A stretch of DNA of 64,000 nucleotides from Streptomyces celluloflavus (lineage in GTDB: Bacteria; Actinomycetota; Actinomycetes; Streptomycetales; Streptomycetaceae): NCBI GenBank assembly GCA_000720995.1, contig JOEL01000030.1:29036-93035 (forward strand), given 5' to 3'. Below the pieces are notes generated by a model. The model ran no database searches. It saw nothing but the letters and a program-made list of their open reading frames with translations, and was not told the origin of the DNA. The translations under genes were made by a program, and so were the position numbers. Below, in pieces: positions 9,068 to 18,600 of the stretch. Positions within the stretch are counted from its first letter, which is position 1. Every line of letters begins with the position of its first letter.

Positions 9068-10150
9068 ATGAGCAACGCACTCGCCGTCGCGACGGTCACC
9101 CAGGCCCTTGCGCTGCTGATCGAGCACAACCTCCACCCCGAGATCGACATGGCCGTCTCGGTGGAGACCCGTAAACCGCCGTCCGATCCGCCGACCGACC
9201 CGACGATCACGGTCTTCCTCTACCAGGTCACGCACAACTCCTCGATGGGCAACAGCGATCTGGTCACCCGGGCCTCGGACGGCACCCTGCTGAAGCGGTC
9301 CGCGGCGGCGGTCGACCTGAACTTCCTGATCAGCGCGTACGGCGAGGAGACGGAGCTGGTCGGGCAGCGGCTGATCGGCAGCGTGGTCCGCACACTGCAC
9401 GAGATACCGGTGCTGCCGCAGGACCTGATCGAGGAGGCGGCCCGGCGGCCCTATCTGGCGGGCAGCGATCTCGCCGAGTCGCCCCAGAAGGTGCGCTTCA
9501 CCCCGACGCAGATGGACGTCGACGAGACCTCGAAGCTCTGGGGGATGCTCAACAACACGCCGTATGCGCTGTCGGTGGTGTACCAGGCGTCGCTGGTGCT
9601 GCTCGACGGACACCAGAAGCCGGTGCCGGCCAGGCCGGTACGGCGGCCGGAGGTGACGGTGGTGCCGGAGGTGGCGCCCGTGATTCCTCTGGTGGGGGGT
9701 GCGGAGGGCGCGGTGGGCGCGGAGGCGGCGGCGTCGGCGGACGGTTCGGCGGGTGCGGGGGCTTCGGCGGGTACGGACGGGTCGGCGTCGGCGGAGGCTT
9801 CGGCAGGTACGGACGCTTCGGCAGGTACGGACGCTTCGGCAGGCGCCGTGAGGAGGGGCGCGAAGCGGACGGTGAAGAAGGTGGCCGCGGGCGGTGAACC
9901 GGCCGCGTCCGGCGCCGCGAGCGAAGGTTCCGGCGCCCGCTCCCGCCCGCGTCCCCGTACGCGTACCCGTAAGGCGGTCGGTACCGACGAGGCGGGCGGT
10001 TCGCGCGGGTCGGGCGGATCCGACGGTTCGCGGGGGTCGGGCGGTTCGGGCAGTTCGGCCGGTTCGCGGGGATCCGACAGTTCGCGGGGGTCTGGCAGTT
10101 CGGGCGGTTCGGCCGGTTCGAGCCGTACCGACGACGGCAAGGAGCGCTGA
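9068..10150 (+). CDS. DUF4255 (Pvc16-like) tail terminator/cap protein
   Basis: A 360-residue protein. Residues 1-190 match the DUF4255/Pvc16 family (LAVATVTQALALLIEHNL, then DPTITVFLYQVTHNSSMGN and LWGMLNNTPYALSVVYQAS). In known particles this protein caps the distal end of sheath and tube. Residues about 200-360 are low complexity: Ala/Asp/Ser/Gly repeats and a long Ser-Gly-Arg run produced by short DNA repeats (about 9700-9850 and 10000-10130). Such a tail is unusual for the family. ATG 9068 follows GAAGAGGA. The ATPase gene begins 7 bases after its stop. Confidence 0.88.
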   Translation: MSNALAVATVTQALALLIEHNLHPEIDMAVSVETRKPPSDPPTDPTITVFLYQVTHNSSMGNSDLVTRASDGTLLKRSAAAVDLNFLISAYGEETELVGQRLIGSVVRTLHEIPVLPQDLIEEAARRPYLAGSDLAESPQKVRFTPTQMDVDETSKLWGMLNNTPYALSVVYQASLVLLDGHQKPVPARPVRRPEVTVVPEVAPVIPLVGGAEGAVGAEAAASADGSAGAGASAGTDGSASAEASAGTDASAGTDASAGAVRRGAKRTVKKVAAGGEPAASGAASEGSGARSRPRPRTRTRKAVGTDEAGGSRGSGGSDGSRGSGGSGSSAGSRGSDSSRGSGSSGGSAGSSRTDDGKER

Positions 10151-10156
10151 GGCCCG

Positions 10157-12247
10157 GTGCGGGGAACGGGGGCGGCGAAGGACATGGGCAGCGGCGACGG
10201 CAGGCCGCCGGGCGGGGCGGCCGGCGACGCGGACGGCGCGGCACTGGCGGCGGCCGTACGGTCCGTACTGGCGCGCCTGGACGCCCATGCCGCGCGCGCC
10301 CGCAGGAAGGCGCCGGCCGGCGCGGGCGAGCCGACGGGGAGCGCGGACGAGGCGACCGGTGCGTACGAGCCGACAGGCACCGGCGAGTCCACGGAGGCGG
10401 ATGAGCCGACGGGCGCGAACAAGCTGCACCGCACCCCGGCCGCCCCCACACCCCCCACCCTCGACACCCTCACCACCTGTTTCGGTCTGACCCCCTTCGA
10501 GCGCGACATCGTCCTGCTGACCGCCGCCGCCGAGCTGGACCCGACCGCCGACGCCCGCTGCGCCACCGCCGCCGGCGACCCCGCCCGCGCGTACCCCACC
10601 TTCTCCCTCGCCCTGGCCGCCCTCGGCGAACCGCACTGGACCGCCCTCACCCCCGTCGCCCCGCTGCGCCGCTGGCGGCTGATCGAGCTGGCGGACGAGA
10701 CCCGGCTCACCACCACCCGGTTACGCCTCGACGAGCGGATCCTGCACTTCCTCGTCGGCTCGCCGTACCTGGATGCCAGGCTGCACGGCCTGCTGCGCCG
10801 CACCACCGCCCCCGAGACCCTCCCGCCGTCGTACGAGGTGGCCGCGCACCGCGTCGCGGCGGGCTGGGCGGGCGCCGGCCCGGACGCCCCGTTACGCGTC
10901 GAGCTGGTCGGCGGCGATCTCCGCACCCGCGCCGATATCGCCGCGGCCGCGGCCCGCCGTTCGGGGCTCGGCCTGTACTCCATGGCCGCCGAGGACATAC
11001 CGGCCGACGCCGCGGACCGCGACCGGCTCGCCCGCCTCTGGCAGCGCGAGGCGATCCTGCTCCCCGCCGCCCTGCTGATCGAGGCCGGCGAGCTGGACCG
11101 CGAGCAGCACGCCGCCGCGGACGCCTTCATCGCGGGCGCGGCCGTCCCCCTGGTCGTCTCCGCCCCGGAACCCCGCCGGACCGGCCGGCCGCGCGGTGAA
11201 CGCGTCACCGTGCCGAAACTCTCCGACGAGGAACAGCTGGGCCTGTGGACGACCGCCTTCGCCGGCGTCCCCGGCCTGTCCACCCGCCAACTCGCGTCCT
11301 TGGTGGCCCAGTTCCAGCTCCCACCGCATGTCGTACGGTCCGCCGCCGCCACCGTGCGCCGCGATCTGCCGTCCGCCGGGACCCCGGACGCCGCCGGACT
11401 CGCCTGGCAGGCGGGGCTCACCGAGGCGCGGATGGGCCTGGACGAGCTGGGCCGCCGAATCGAGCCGCGGGCCGGCTGGGACGACCTCGTACTCGCCGAC
11501 CGCCAGCTGCGCATCCTCCAGGAGGTCGTCGCGCACGTACGGCAGCGCAGCACCGTCTACCGGGACTGGGGCTTCGCCGAGACGCTCCGCAGCGGCCTCG
11601 GTGTCACCGCGCTCTTCGCCGGCGGTTCCGGCACCGGCAAGACGCTGGCCGCCGAGGTCATGGCCAAGGAACTGGGCCTGGACCTCTTCATCATCGATCT
11701 CTCCCAGGTCGTCAGCAAATACATCGGCGAGACCGAGAAGAACCTCAGCAAGGTCTTCGACGCGGCCGAACGGGGCGGCGCACTGCTCCTCTTCGACGAG
11801 GCGGACGCCCTCTTCGGCAAGCGCAGCGAGGTCAAGGACAGCCACGACCGCTACGCCAACCTGGAGGTCAGCTACCTCCTGATGCGCATGGAGGCGTACC
11901 GCGGCCTGGCCGTCCTCACCACCAACATGAAGAAGGCCCTGGACTCCGCCTTCATGCGCCGGATCCGCTTCGTCGTCGACTTCCCCTTCCCGGGCGAGCG
12001 GGAACGGTCGGAGATCTGGCGCCGGGTGCTGCCCGCGCGGGCCCCCATGAAGGGCATCGATCCGGCGCTGCTCGCCCAACTCACCGTCGCCGGCGGCTCG
12101 ATCCGCAATATCGCCCTCTCCGGGGCCTTCCTCGCCGCCGAAGAGGGCGACCACCTCCAGATGCGCCACATGCTGGCCGCCGCCCGCACCGAATACCTGA
12201 AGCTGGAACGCTCCTTGACGCCGTCGGAGGTCCACGGATGGGTCTGA
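10157..12247 (+). CDS. AAA+ ATPase of the contractile injection system (Pvc15-like)
   Basis: A 696-residue protein. The C-terminal AAA+ domain has Walker A GGSGTGKT and Walker B LLLFDEADALFGKRS, followed by a sensor region (AVLTTNMKKALDSAF) and arginine fingers (MRRIRFVVDFPFPG). The N-terminal half is the extended, winged-helix-containing part typical of CIS-associated ATPases. The family is essential for eCIS assembly or cargo loading in other systems. Two in-frame TTA codons (10721-10723, 10892-10894) suggest bldA control. The start is uncertain: GTG 10157 is used, and ATG 10184 is an alternative. It overlaps the next gene by 10 bases. Confidence 0.93.
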   Translation: MRGTGAAKDMGSGDGRPPGGAAGDADGAALAAAVRSVLARLDAHAARARRKAPAGAGEPTGSADEATGAYEPTGTGESTEADEPTGANKLHRTPAAPTPPTLDTLTTCFGLTPFERDIVLLTAAAELDPTADARCATAAGDPARAYPTFSLALAALGEPHWTALTPVAPLRRWRLIELADETRLTTTRLRLDERILHFLVGSPYLDARLHGLLRRTTAPETLPPSYEVAAHRVAAGWAGAGPDAPLRVELVGGDLRTRADIAAAAARRSGLGLYSMAAEDIPADAADRDRLARLWQREAILLPAALLIEAGELDREQHAAADAFIAGAAVPLVVSAPEPRRTGRPRGERVTVPKLSDEEQLGLWTTAFAGVPGLSTRQLASLVAQFQLPPHVVRSAAATVRRDLPSAGTPDAAGLAWQAGLTEARMGLDELGRRIEPRAGWDDLVLADRQLRILQEVVAHVRQRSTVYRDWGFAETLRSGLGVTALFAGGSGTGKTLAAEVMAKELGLDLFIIDLSQVVSKYIGETEKNLSKVFDAAERGGALLLFDEADALFGKRSEVKDSHDRYANLEVSYLLMRMEAYRGLAVLTTNMKKALDSAFMRRIRFVVDFPFPGERERSEIWRRVLPARAPMKGIDPALLAQLTVAGGSIRNIALSGAFLAAEEGDHLQMRHMLAAARTEYLKLERSLTPSEVHGWV

Positions 12248-12627
12248 ACGAGGCCGGAAACCAGGCTGGGAGCGGAGCCGGGAGCGCTGCCGGGAAAGCG
12301 GCGCGCGAGGCTGCGGCGAACGGGCGCGGGCGGACGCAGGGCCCGACGCCCGCCTCGCAGACCTTCCGTATCGACATCGGCGAACTGGTCCTCGACGGCT
12401 TCGATTCCCGTATCGATCCGGAGCGCGTATCGGCCGCGTTCCAGGGCGAGTTGACCCGGCTCGTACGGGAGCGCGGTGCGCCGCTGGGGGCCGACGGGGC
12501 GGGCGTCACGCTGGACGGGCTGGCCGGGCTGCCGCCGCTGCCCGCCACCACCTCTCCCGTACGGATCGGCGAGGCGCTGGCCCGCGCCGTCCACGCGGGG
12601 CTCGCGGGGCGGGGTGAGGTCCGATGA
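12238..12627 (+). CDS. small eCIS-associated protein of unknown function
   Basis: A 129-residue protein starting at ATG 12238, with GGAGG 7 bases upstream inside the ATPase gene. The first 40 residues are Gly/Ala-rich. The conserved core begins FRIDIGELVLDGFDS and runs to the end as a mixed alpha/beta domain. Proteins with an IGELVLDGF core often sit between the ATPase and the DUF4157 gene in eCIS loci; their function is not known. It overlaps the ATPase stop and the next start (ATGA at 12624), so the three genes are probably translationally coupled. A cargo adaptor or chaperone for the DUF4157 protein is possible but not shown. Confidence 0.75.
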   Translation: MGLNEAGNQAGSGAGSAAGKAAREAAANGRGRTQGPTPASQTFRIDIGELVLDGFDSRIDPERVSAAFQGELTRLVRERGAPLGADGAGVTLDGLAGLPPLPATTSPVRIGEALARAVHAGLAGRGEVR

Positions 12628-15600
12628 GTACGACGCAGTCCTCGGCCCGGGACGACCGGGCGGCCCGCGGCGAGAAGCGCCGCAAGCGCAAGGAGCGCGC
12701 CGGGTCACGGGCGCCCGAGCCGAAGAACATCGTCAGCGGCGCCGGACAGCCGCTGGACCTGAGCGTCCGCCGGGAGCTGGAGGAGCAGCTCGGCCACGAC
12801 TTCAGCCAGGTCCGCCTGCACACCGACCGGGACTCCGGGCAACTGGCCGAACTGATGGGCGCGGACGCCTTCGCCGTCGGCCGGGACATCTTCTTCCGCG
12901 AGGGCACCTACCGGCCGGGGACGGCGGACGGCCAGCGGCTGCTGGCGCACGAACTGCTGCACACCGTCCAGAACCCGCACGGCCTGGGCGCCCTGCGCGC
13001 GGGCCGCGACCTGGGCGCGGTCAGCCTGCCGCAGGAGTCCGTCGAACGGGAGGCGGAGACGGCGGCGCAGGAGTCCGTACGGGCCGCAATGCTCGGGGCC
13101 GTACGCGAGGAGGACCCGGCGGCAGAGGTCGCACCGGGGCAGTCGACACCGGGGTGGCTGCGGTACGCCACGGTGGACGCGGACCGGCGCCGGGCGGAGC
13201 TGGTGGATCCGGCCACGCTGGTGGACCGGCTGGCAAACGGGGTGGTGCGGTCGCTTCGGGGGGATCCGGAGGACCGGTCGAAGCGCACCCGTATGCAACT
13301 CGCCCGTCTACCCGAGGAGTTGCAGGACACGGTCCTCGATCGCCTGGAGAGCAGGCTGCTCAGTTCGGAGCACGAGCGGGTGCTCGACCTCGTCGCGGAG
13401 ATCGAGGCCGATGACGACGTGGAGCAGAACTCGCTCGACGCGCCGGCCGTCGAGGCGGATCCGGCCGAGGAGTTGCGGTTCACGCGCGAGAGCGAGCGGC
13501 GGGCGGCCGAGGAGCGCCGGGAGGAGGAGCAGCGGCCGCCGGTGGCGCCGGGGCCGGAGAGGGACCGGCCGGAGGCGGAGGGTGCCGTCGGGAGTACGCC
13601 GCGGAACGGGGGGACCCGGGAGGACGGGAGCACTCCGCAGGGTGGGGGCGGGCCGGAGGGCACGGGGACGCAGGCCGGGGCGCCGGGCGGCGGGGCGCGG
13701 CAGCAGTCTTCGGGGCCGTCGTCGGGGCCGTCGTCGGGTCCTTCCTCGGGTCCTTCCTCGGCTTCGTCATCGGCTTCGTCATCGGCTTCGGGAGGTCAGG
13801 CCGCGGATCAGGGCGCGGCCGGGGGTGCGAAGTCCTCGGACGGGCAGTCCCCGGGCAGCCAGTCCTCGGACGGGAAGTCGGCGGCCGGGCCGTCCGCGGG
13901 CGGACAGCAGGGTGGTGAGAAGAAGGACGCCGGCGCCCAAGAGGGCAAGGAAGGCGCCGACGAGCAGAGCACCCCGGTCGCGGGGAAGGAGGAGTCCGCC
14001 GCCAAGAACCGCCCGGGGGCGGTCGATCCGCTGGTGGCGGGGCAGCAGTTGCGCCCCGAGGACAGGCGTGGGCAGGACAAGCCCGTGGGCTCGCCGATGG
14101 CGGCGGGCCCCGGTACGCAGCCGCCCGGGGCGGTCAGCACGCTGGACGGCGTACGCAGCCAGGATCTCGACGGTCCGGAGGAGGCGCCCGACGAGGATCC
14201 GTTCGGGGCCGGCAGCACATCGGAGGTGGAGGTCGGGGGTGGGGAGCCGAGCGCCTGGGACGTCACGCTCCAGCCGGACGACTATCTGCCCGCACAGGAC
14301 CTCGATGTGTCCGCCGTACCGACCGCGGACACGCTGGATCCCGCCTCGTCCGCCGCTGCGGCGCTCCCGTCGTTCCCCGCTCCCCCGCCGACCCGGGCGG
14401 ACAAGGTGCAGGCCGAGCGGGACGCGGAGGATGCCGAGGACGCGGCGGAGGCCGGGCCCGAGGAGGACACGGCCGACGCCGACGGGCCCGCCGATACGGG
14501 GCCGTCGGACGACGTGTACGAAGCGGACGGCCCCGGAGGCGGGCCGGACGACGCACTGGCGCCGGATCGGACCGCCGCGGCGCGGATGGGGCCGGGCGCG
14601 GCACCGAAGGACCCGAAGAGCGGCGCCGACCCGGCGGCCGGACCCGTCGCCGCGCAGGTCCAGGTGGCGGAGGCACCGGGCGCCGCGGGGAGCGGCGGCG
14701 GGCCCGGGGAGCAGGCGGCCAAGGAGGAACAGGGCACTCCGGCCGGTGGCGAGGCATCGGGGGGCGGGCAGGAGAAGGGCTCTCAGCAGGCCGCCGGCGG
14801 TACGTCCGCGGCGGGTGGTGCGACTGGTAGTGCGACCGCTACAGGCGGGAAGTCGGCCGAGGCCGCTCCGGCGGGCAACGGTGCGGTGCCGGCGAGCGCC
14901 CAAGCGTCCTCGTCGGCGGCAGGCACACAGGCGTCCTCACCGGCCCGGGACAGCCATGTCTCCGGCGGATCCAACGCGGACACCTCCAGCGGGGCGAGCG
15001 GTGACGCGGCGGCGGGGGCGCGGCGAGCGCCGTCGGGCGGGAGTACGGCGAAGGGCGGGGCGGAGCCCCGTACGGAGGGGGCGGCGGACAAGGCGTCGGC
15101 GCCTGCCCCTGCGCAGCAGGGTGGTACGGCTCCTGACGCCGCCGCGCCCGGGGCGCCCGCCGCGCAGACCGCACCGGAGCACCGGGCCGCGGCAGCCCCG
15201 CCGGCTCCCGCCCCCCGGGGAGCGGGAGGTGGCGGTGGCGGCGGCAGTGCGGCTGTCCCGGTCAAGAAGAGCCAGAAGGACTCCGGGCCGGCCCCGAACC
15301 TCTCGAACGTATCGCCGGAGGCCGGACTGTCCACGGCCGCAAAGCTCAAGCCGCACAAGGCACTTGAGGCCATGGCCGGGGTGGGCGGCGCGGTGGACCG
15401 TACGGTCGGCGACGACCACAAGGCGCTCGCCGCGGCGCCGCCCTCGATGCAGCGTCCGGCAGGTGCGCCGCAGACCCTCCAGGGGAAGCCGAAGGCCGGC
15501 GACCCTGCGCAGTACGACCAGGACCCGGCGCAGCGGTCGGAGGCTCCCGAGGAGAAGAAGGCCGAGGTCACGGGCGCCAAGGAGCCCGAGGGCCCGATCG

Positions 15601-18600
15601 AGGCGGAGAAGGCCGAGGAGCCGGGCGGCTGGCAGACCTTCAAGATGGCCCTAGGGTTCGGCCTCGCCACGGTCGCGAACTGGATCGGCATCAAGGTCGA
15701 CAAGCAGAAGCTGGCCGCCAAGTTCGCGGGGCTGCCGACACAGGACGAGGCGCTCAAGAAGGCCCAGGCGGGCCAGGCGCCGGGCGTGCAGATGCAGGGC
15801 GCCGCCGGCGAAAAGGCCGACGAACAGGGCGCGGCCGTCGACACCAAGGGCCAGGAGACCGTCGCGACGGGCCGGGACGACGCCGGCCGCCCGATGGGTG
15901 AGGACCAGGTCTATCCGGACGCGCCCAAGGAGCGGATGGCCGCGAAGGTGCCGGGGCAGCAGGGCGGCCAGGGCGGTGCGCCGCAGGCGCAGGCGGCGAC
16001 CGGGGCCGTACCGCCGGAGGCCGCGTCCGAGGTGGCGGAGCACGAGCGCGAGCCGCAGTTCCAGGCCGCGTTCGGCGACGGCCGAAAGAGCATGTCCGAG
16101 GGCCGCCAGAAGAAGGACCGGGACTTCCGCGACGCGCAGGAGAAGCACAAGAAACAGGTGGACACCGAGGTCTCGGCCAACACCAAGAGCCAGGCGGGCG
16201 AGCGTGAGAAGGCGATGGCCGATGTCACCGGCCAGCGCTCCGACTGGCGCAAGGAGCAGGACGAGGAACTCCAGAAGCTCGGCACCAAGAAGACCGAGCG
16301 GCACGAGAAGGTCCGGAAGGACGTCAAGGACAAGGAGGAGAACACCGACAAGGACGTCACGACGGAGAAGGAGAGCGGCGACAAGAAGATCCAGGACGAG
16401 AACACCAAGGCCGAGGACGACGCCAACAAGAAGCGCGACGACAGTGTCAACGAGTCGGGCAACTGGATCAGCAAGGCTTTCGACTGGATCAAACAGAAGG
16501 TCATCGAGATCAAGAATGCGATCGTCGGCGTCATCAAGAGGGCGCGGCAGGCGGTCGTCGGCTTCATCAAGCACTTCAAGGAGACGGTCGAGCGCTGGAT
16601 CCGCGAGGCACGCAAAGCCGTCATCGACGCGATCAAGAGCCTCATCAACGACCTGATCGAATTCGCCAAGTCGATGGTGCGGGCGGTCCTCGAACTGGCC
16701 CGCCGGATCAGAAAGCTGATCACGGACCTCATCTCCGCCGCGATCGCCCTCGTCAACAAACTCGCCGCCATGCTGAAGCAGGCCATCACCGATCTGCTGA
16801 CCGCCATCGGCAAGCTGCTGAGCGGCATTCTGGACATCCTCAAGCAGCTGCTTCAGGCCGCGGTCAAGGCGGTCATGGACGCGGTGAAGGCGGTCCTGGA
16901 CTTCGCCTCCAAGCTGCTGAGCGCGCTCGGCGACTGGATGCTCATCGCGGTCGACTTCCTCTCCGACCCGGGCGGCTGGCTGAGCGGCGCCAAGAACTCG
17001 GCGGTGGACGGCGCGAAGAACCATCTGTTCGCGGAGGTCTCCTCGGCCGTCAAGCAGTGGTTCAAGGACAAGATCCAGGAGATCATCGGCGTCCCCAAGG
17101 CCGTCATCGAAAAGCTCCTCAACGGCGGCTTCAAACTCGACGACATCGTCAAGGAAGCCTGGGACGCGGTACTCCCCCAACTTCCCGTCATCATCGGCGA
17201 TCTGGTGATGACCAAGGTCGTCGCCAAGCTGATCCCGGGCGCGGGGTGGGTGATGGCGGTCATCGACGCCATCCGTACGGCGTGGGGCGCCCTGAGCGCG
17301 ATCCTGCGCGCGCTGACCATGGTCCTGGACTGGCTGAAGTCCGTCCGCGCCGGCGGCGCCGGCATCCTCTTCGCCAAGGCCGTCGCGTCCGGTGTGGTCG
17401 CGCTTCTCGAAGTCCTCTACCAGTGGCTGCTCAGCGGCATCGGCAAGTACGTCGCCAAGGTGGGCCAACGGCTCAAGGGTGTCGCCGCCCGGCTCGGGAA
17501 GAGCTTCGGCAAGGAGGACCGGGGCGGCGGCAGGAAGGGCGCGGCCGGCGAGGACTCAGGAGGCCGGGGCGGCGACAGGAAGCCCCGTCACCAGGAACCG
17601 TCCAAGGAACCCGCCCCGAAGGCCCCCGGCGCCCCGGCCACCCGCCCGGCGACCACCAAGCCCCGCCCCGGCGAAAACCCCGACCTCACCAAGCCCGCCT
17701 CGCACGGCCACCCCGACAAGGAACCGGGCCCCGCCAAGCCCAGCCCCGAGCACGCCCCCGCCAAACACCCCACCGGCAACGACAAAAACGGCAAACCCAA
17801 GCCCAACACCGACGACAAGCCGGACACCCGCCCGACCCCGTCCCCCCGCCCCAAGCCGGAACCCAAGCCCCGCCCCAAGCCCGAACCGGAACCAAAGCCC
17901 AAGCCGAAGGAAGACTCCCCGAACAAGCCCAAGGACGGGGAGAACCCCACCACCAAACCCAAGGACGACGAGAAGGGTCCGAACAAGCCCAAGGACGAGG
18001 ACAAGGGCCCCGGCAAACCCACCCACAAGGACGACAAGGGCACCCCGGCCAAACCCAAGCCCGGCAAGGAAGGCGACCAGCCCCACAAGCCCAAGGACAA
18101 ACACCCGGGCGAAGACCCCAAGAACCCCAAGCACAAGCCGAACGAGGAGCACGACCCCAAGAAACCCAAGCACAACGACGAGGGCAAAGGCCCGAAGAAG
18201 CCGGGACACGAAAAGCCCAAGGAAGGGCACCCGAAGGGCAAGGACCCGGCCAAGGAGAAGCAGGACAAGAAGGACAGGAAAAAGAAGGACGAGGACAAGA
18301 AGGACTCGAAGGACGCCCGGCTGAACGAAATCGTCGCCCGACTCCAGCCCATCCTGAAGGGGCGGCTGGAACCCGGGATCAACGATCAGGAGCTCCGGGG
18401 GCTTCTTTCCGAGCTGCGGGCATGGTACCGGCTGACCCGCCTGGACAAGGAAGGTGGGAGTGAGTTCGGCATCCGCGCAACACTCAACCCCAGTCGTCCC
18501 GTCATCAGAGGATTCTCACAGAACCTCATCGACTACCTGCGGAAGCAACAACTTCCACGCCCAGAAATTTCCCCAGGCCCACAGAACGGAATCCGACCGG

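Noticed and set aside
12624-13000. Active zinc protease from the HELLH motif of DUF4157
   Set aside because: DUF4157 domains carry HExxH-like motifs, but catalysis is not established, and the motif alone does not prove protease activity.
13700-15250. Separate Arg-rich genes in other frames across the Gly/Ser region
   Set aside because: These long frames are high-GC shadows of the DUF4157 gene, with no ribosome sites or conserved motifs.
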